This document shows, piece after piece, positions 62,705 to 64,000 of a stretch of 64,000 bases of DNA. The position numbers and the translations under genes are program-made. How positions within the stretch are numbered: the stretch's first letter is position 1; every line of letters begins with the position of its first letter. The DNA is from Candidatus Woesearchaeota archaeon (GTDB lineage Archaea; Nanobdellota; Nanobdellia; Woesearchaeales; GW2011-AR9), in contig CAMAVK010000001.1 of the NCBI GenBank assembly GCA_945861715.1, positions 1-64,000 on the forward strand. The letters are read 5' to 3'. Below the pieces are notes generated by a model that saw only the letters and a program-made list of their open reading frames with translations, had not been told where the DNA came from and made no database searches.

Positions 62705-62738
62705 AACCAAGTGAACATATTGTACATTTGATTGACTC
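62705..62738 (+). other. tRNA-Trp intron 2, within the T loop (59/60)
   Basis: The 34-base insertion lies inside the T loop. A bulge-helix-bulge-like fold can be drawn: T stem as outer helix, TCAA (62700-62703) paired with TTGA (62732-62735), three-base bulges AAA (62704-62706) and CTC (62736-62738), and an internal stem CAAGTG/CATTTG. Confidence 0.7.
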
Positions 62739-62824
62739 TCCCAGCATCCCCACTATTTCTCTATAAATTTCTTGAAAGCATCTCTAAAATCCACTCAAAG
62801 CCTATCAGAATCACAAAACACTAA

Positions 62825-63343
62825 TTAACGCAGCATTCCAATTAAAGAAAAACATTCACGCACTTTATTATAAAAATGTAAATTAGGGCCGATAACATCA
62901 CCAACCACACGTTCCAAATCTAACTTATTAGGAGAAGTATAGACATACGCATCAATAAAAACATTTTTAATAACATCATCAGAAATCGGTTGAACCTCAA
63001 TAGCCCAATCAAATGAAGGTGATACAAAATGAACATCCTCCCCCGGTAAAGCATATTGAAGTAAGCCAGTCTCGCGCACTGGATGCAATCTCCCCATATC
63101 TCCAACAGCAAAATGCATTTTGCCATTATAATCAAAAAAACTAAGTGGCCCCCGATGTAATAATTCAGGTCCACGCCCTTTTGTTAATTTTCGCAAATAC
63201 GGGTGATATAACACAGAATCAACTTCAACAAAAGCTCGAGGAGCAACATACCCACTATTACGTTCTTCACATGTTACATTACTCCCACTCATCTCACCAA
63301 CACAGCTCATGTTATGAGCTCCATTATCAGTTGATCCTACCAT
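62825..63343 (-). CDS. Uncharacterised 172-residue protein
   Basis: I do not recognise a family. The start MVGSTDNGAHNMSCVGEMSG has Cys and N-x-S/T sites, and the middle, rich in His, Pro and Gly (PRAFVEVDSVLYHPYLRKLTKGRGPELLHRG, FDYNGKMHFAVGDMGRLHPV), suggests a beta-rich fold. ATG 63343 is chosen because a TATA box (63365-63373) is centred 25 bases upstream; a TTG at 63406 would give a longer form. No signal peptide is evident. Confidence 0.65.
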   Translation of the reverse strand: MVGSTDNGAHNMSCVGEMSGSNVTCEERNSGYVAPRAFVEVDSVLYHPYLRKLTKGRGPELLHRGPLSFFDYNGKMHFAVGDMGRLHPVRETGLLQYALPGEDVHFVSPSFDWAIEVQPISDDVIKNVFIDAYVYTSPNKLDLERVVGDVIGPNLHFYNKVRECFSLIGMLR

Positions 63344-63387
63344 AATCTCTAAAAAAGGATTTAGGTTATATACTTTTCCAACAAACA

Positions 63388-63403
63388 ACCACTGTATAGT
63401 GGT
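63388..63403. promoter_or_regulatory. Inverted repeat upstream of the 172-residue protein
   Basis: ACCACT-GTAT-AGTGGT, perfect with 6-base arms, lies between the TATA box near 63369 and a second TATA-like site near 63419. It may be an operator. Confidence 0.35.
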
Positions 63404-63505
63404 CAAGTAGAAAACATTTATAAAGAATACCCTTTTCTAGTAACAAATAGTAATAAAAGAGTCACGCACAGAAAACTCCCATTCAAAAAATTAAAGGTTT
63501 ATACC

Positions 63506-64000
63506 ATGAATACACAAAAAATATTTGGACTTTGTATGTTAATGCTTTTAGCATTACTACCATTATCAACCGCTGCAGTGCAGCCAACATTTGAGCAAAA
63601 AGTAGACACTGCTCTTGATCACGCACAGGCTGTTATTGACATTCAAGCAACAATTAAAAGTCAATTTCCAGTTGCAGGCGGTCAAGGTCAAATAAATGAA
63701 AATTTACTAAACATGTACCGATTTGGTTTAAGTGTTTATGAAAACGACGTAAATTCAATTCCAGAAGTTATTCAAACACAAAACGGACAACTAGCACAAA
63801 AAGTTGCTAATCTTCAAACTGCAGCAATGAGTATTGAAAATACCAACCTCGCTCTCCAAGGAAGAACAACACAAGCGCAAGCAAAAATTCTAAGATTTGA
63901 AGACCCAGCAATCACACAAGCTCGCAAATATATTGATGGCCTTGTAACAGTAATGAAAATAAAATTAAGCTCTCAAGTAACATCAGCAGCCGCAGTGCAA
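63506..64000 (+). CDS. Secreted helical protein, cut by the window edge
   Basis: From ATG 63506 the frame is open to the edge (165 codons). A signal peptide (IFGLCMLMLLALLPLSTAA) is followed by an Ala/Gln-rich helical sequence, for instance KVDTALDHAQAVIDIQATIKS and AQKVANLQTAAMSIENTNLA, which suggests coiled-coil or bundle packing. A possible AAAGG site lies before the ATG. The remainder of the protein is unseen, so no family can be given. It may belong to the envelope proteins of this genome. Confidence 0.75.
   Translation, partial: MNTQKIFGLCMLMLLALLPLSTAAVQPTFEQKVDTALDHAQAVIDIQATIKSQFPVAGGQGQINENLLNMYRFGLSVYENDVNSIPEVIQTQNGQLAQKVANLQTAAMSIENTNLALQGRTTQAQAKILRFEDPAITQARKYIDGLVTVMKIKLSSQVTSAAAVQ

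Larger units (their letters stand above)
62596..62752 (+). tRNA. trnW: tRNA-Trp (CCA anticodon) with two introns
   Basis: The acceptor GGGGATG (62596-62602) pairs fully with CATCCCC (62745-62751), with discriminator A. The anticodon stem AGGGC pairs with GCCTT (62685-62689), and the loop CTCCAG|A contains CCA at 62630-62632. A 50-base intron (62634-62683) lies at the canonical 37/38 site. The T stem CTGGG (62694-62698) pairs with CCCAG (62740-62744), but 41 bases separate them; removing 34 bases (62705-62738) leaves the standard loop TTCAAAT. The spliced tRNA is 73 bases. The D stem is weak with an A-A mismatch. The CCA end is not encoded. Exact splice points within the second intron can shift by one base. 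Confidence 0.85.

Noticed and set aside
62596-62720. A tRNA ending near the first TTCAA sequence (about 62710).
   Set aside because: No acceptor 3' strand follows there; the true partner CATCCCC is at 62745, and T-stem pairing needs the T-loop intron.

Overview
This AT-rich window looks archaeal and most resembles a DPANN-type archaeon (Woesearchaeota/Pacearchaeota-like; the lineage is an inference). The archaeal identity rests on aIF5B, Trm1, the EF-1B beta subunit, a COG2888-type Zn-ribbon protein, EndA splicing endonuclease, RtcA, an archaeosortase-like protein and an intron-containing tRNA-Trp. Many genes have a TATA box centred about 25 bp upstream of the start codon (leaderless transcription); a few highly expressed or operonic genes have GGAGG-type leaders. 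Bacterial-type genes such as UvrB and the bi-domain oxidoreductases are mixed in.

Layout. 0-6.5 kb: a Lys/Ala-rich mini-protein, a ThiI-like PP-loop protein, a divergent GT2/GT-C glycosyltransferase pair, a multi-HTH protein and a second GT2. 6.6-14.9 kb: a DUF3179 lipoprotein with a cysteine-less thioredoxin-like protein, CysS, and sugar/glycan genes (SDR epimerase, toroid-fold protein, DUF354 protein, HAD phosphatase). 14.9-16.9 kb: a frameshifted Nudix / DUF218 / unknown operon. 17-24.3 kb: a methyltransferase, an MFS transporter and an operon with two consecutive fused oxidoreductases. 24.5-31.6 kb: VKOR-thioredoxin, glutaredoxin, archaeosortase, EndA, UvrB, a GNAT protein. 31.6-36.3 kb: a copper operon (ArsR, CopA, small Cys/His membrane protein, HMA-TauE/SafE-cupredoxin, CopZ-like). 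36.4-42.2 kb: mostly unknowns, a YgiQ-type radical SAM protein and an M50-like protein without its HExxH site. 42.4-56.6 kb: a large envelope region on the minus strand with Ig-like anchored proteins, a thrombospondin-3 repeat protein, a protein with a beta-barrel-like C-terminus, two very large single-pass proteins sharing a repeated module, and two small DVSNK-type anchored proteins. 57-62.8 kb: translation and RNA genes ending in tRNA-Trp. The right edge cuts a secreted protein.

The most unusual items are: tRNA-Trp with a second intron inside the T loop; the unexplained envelope cluster at 46-53 kb; two divergent promoters in which one symmetrical TATA element serves both genes; a reading frame of about 90 codons with no normal start codon; and a Nudix gene interrupted at a run of seven A. 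Functions of the unknown envelope proteins could not be assigned from sequence alone.
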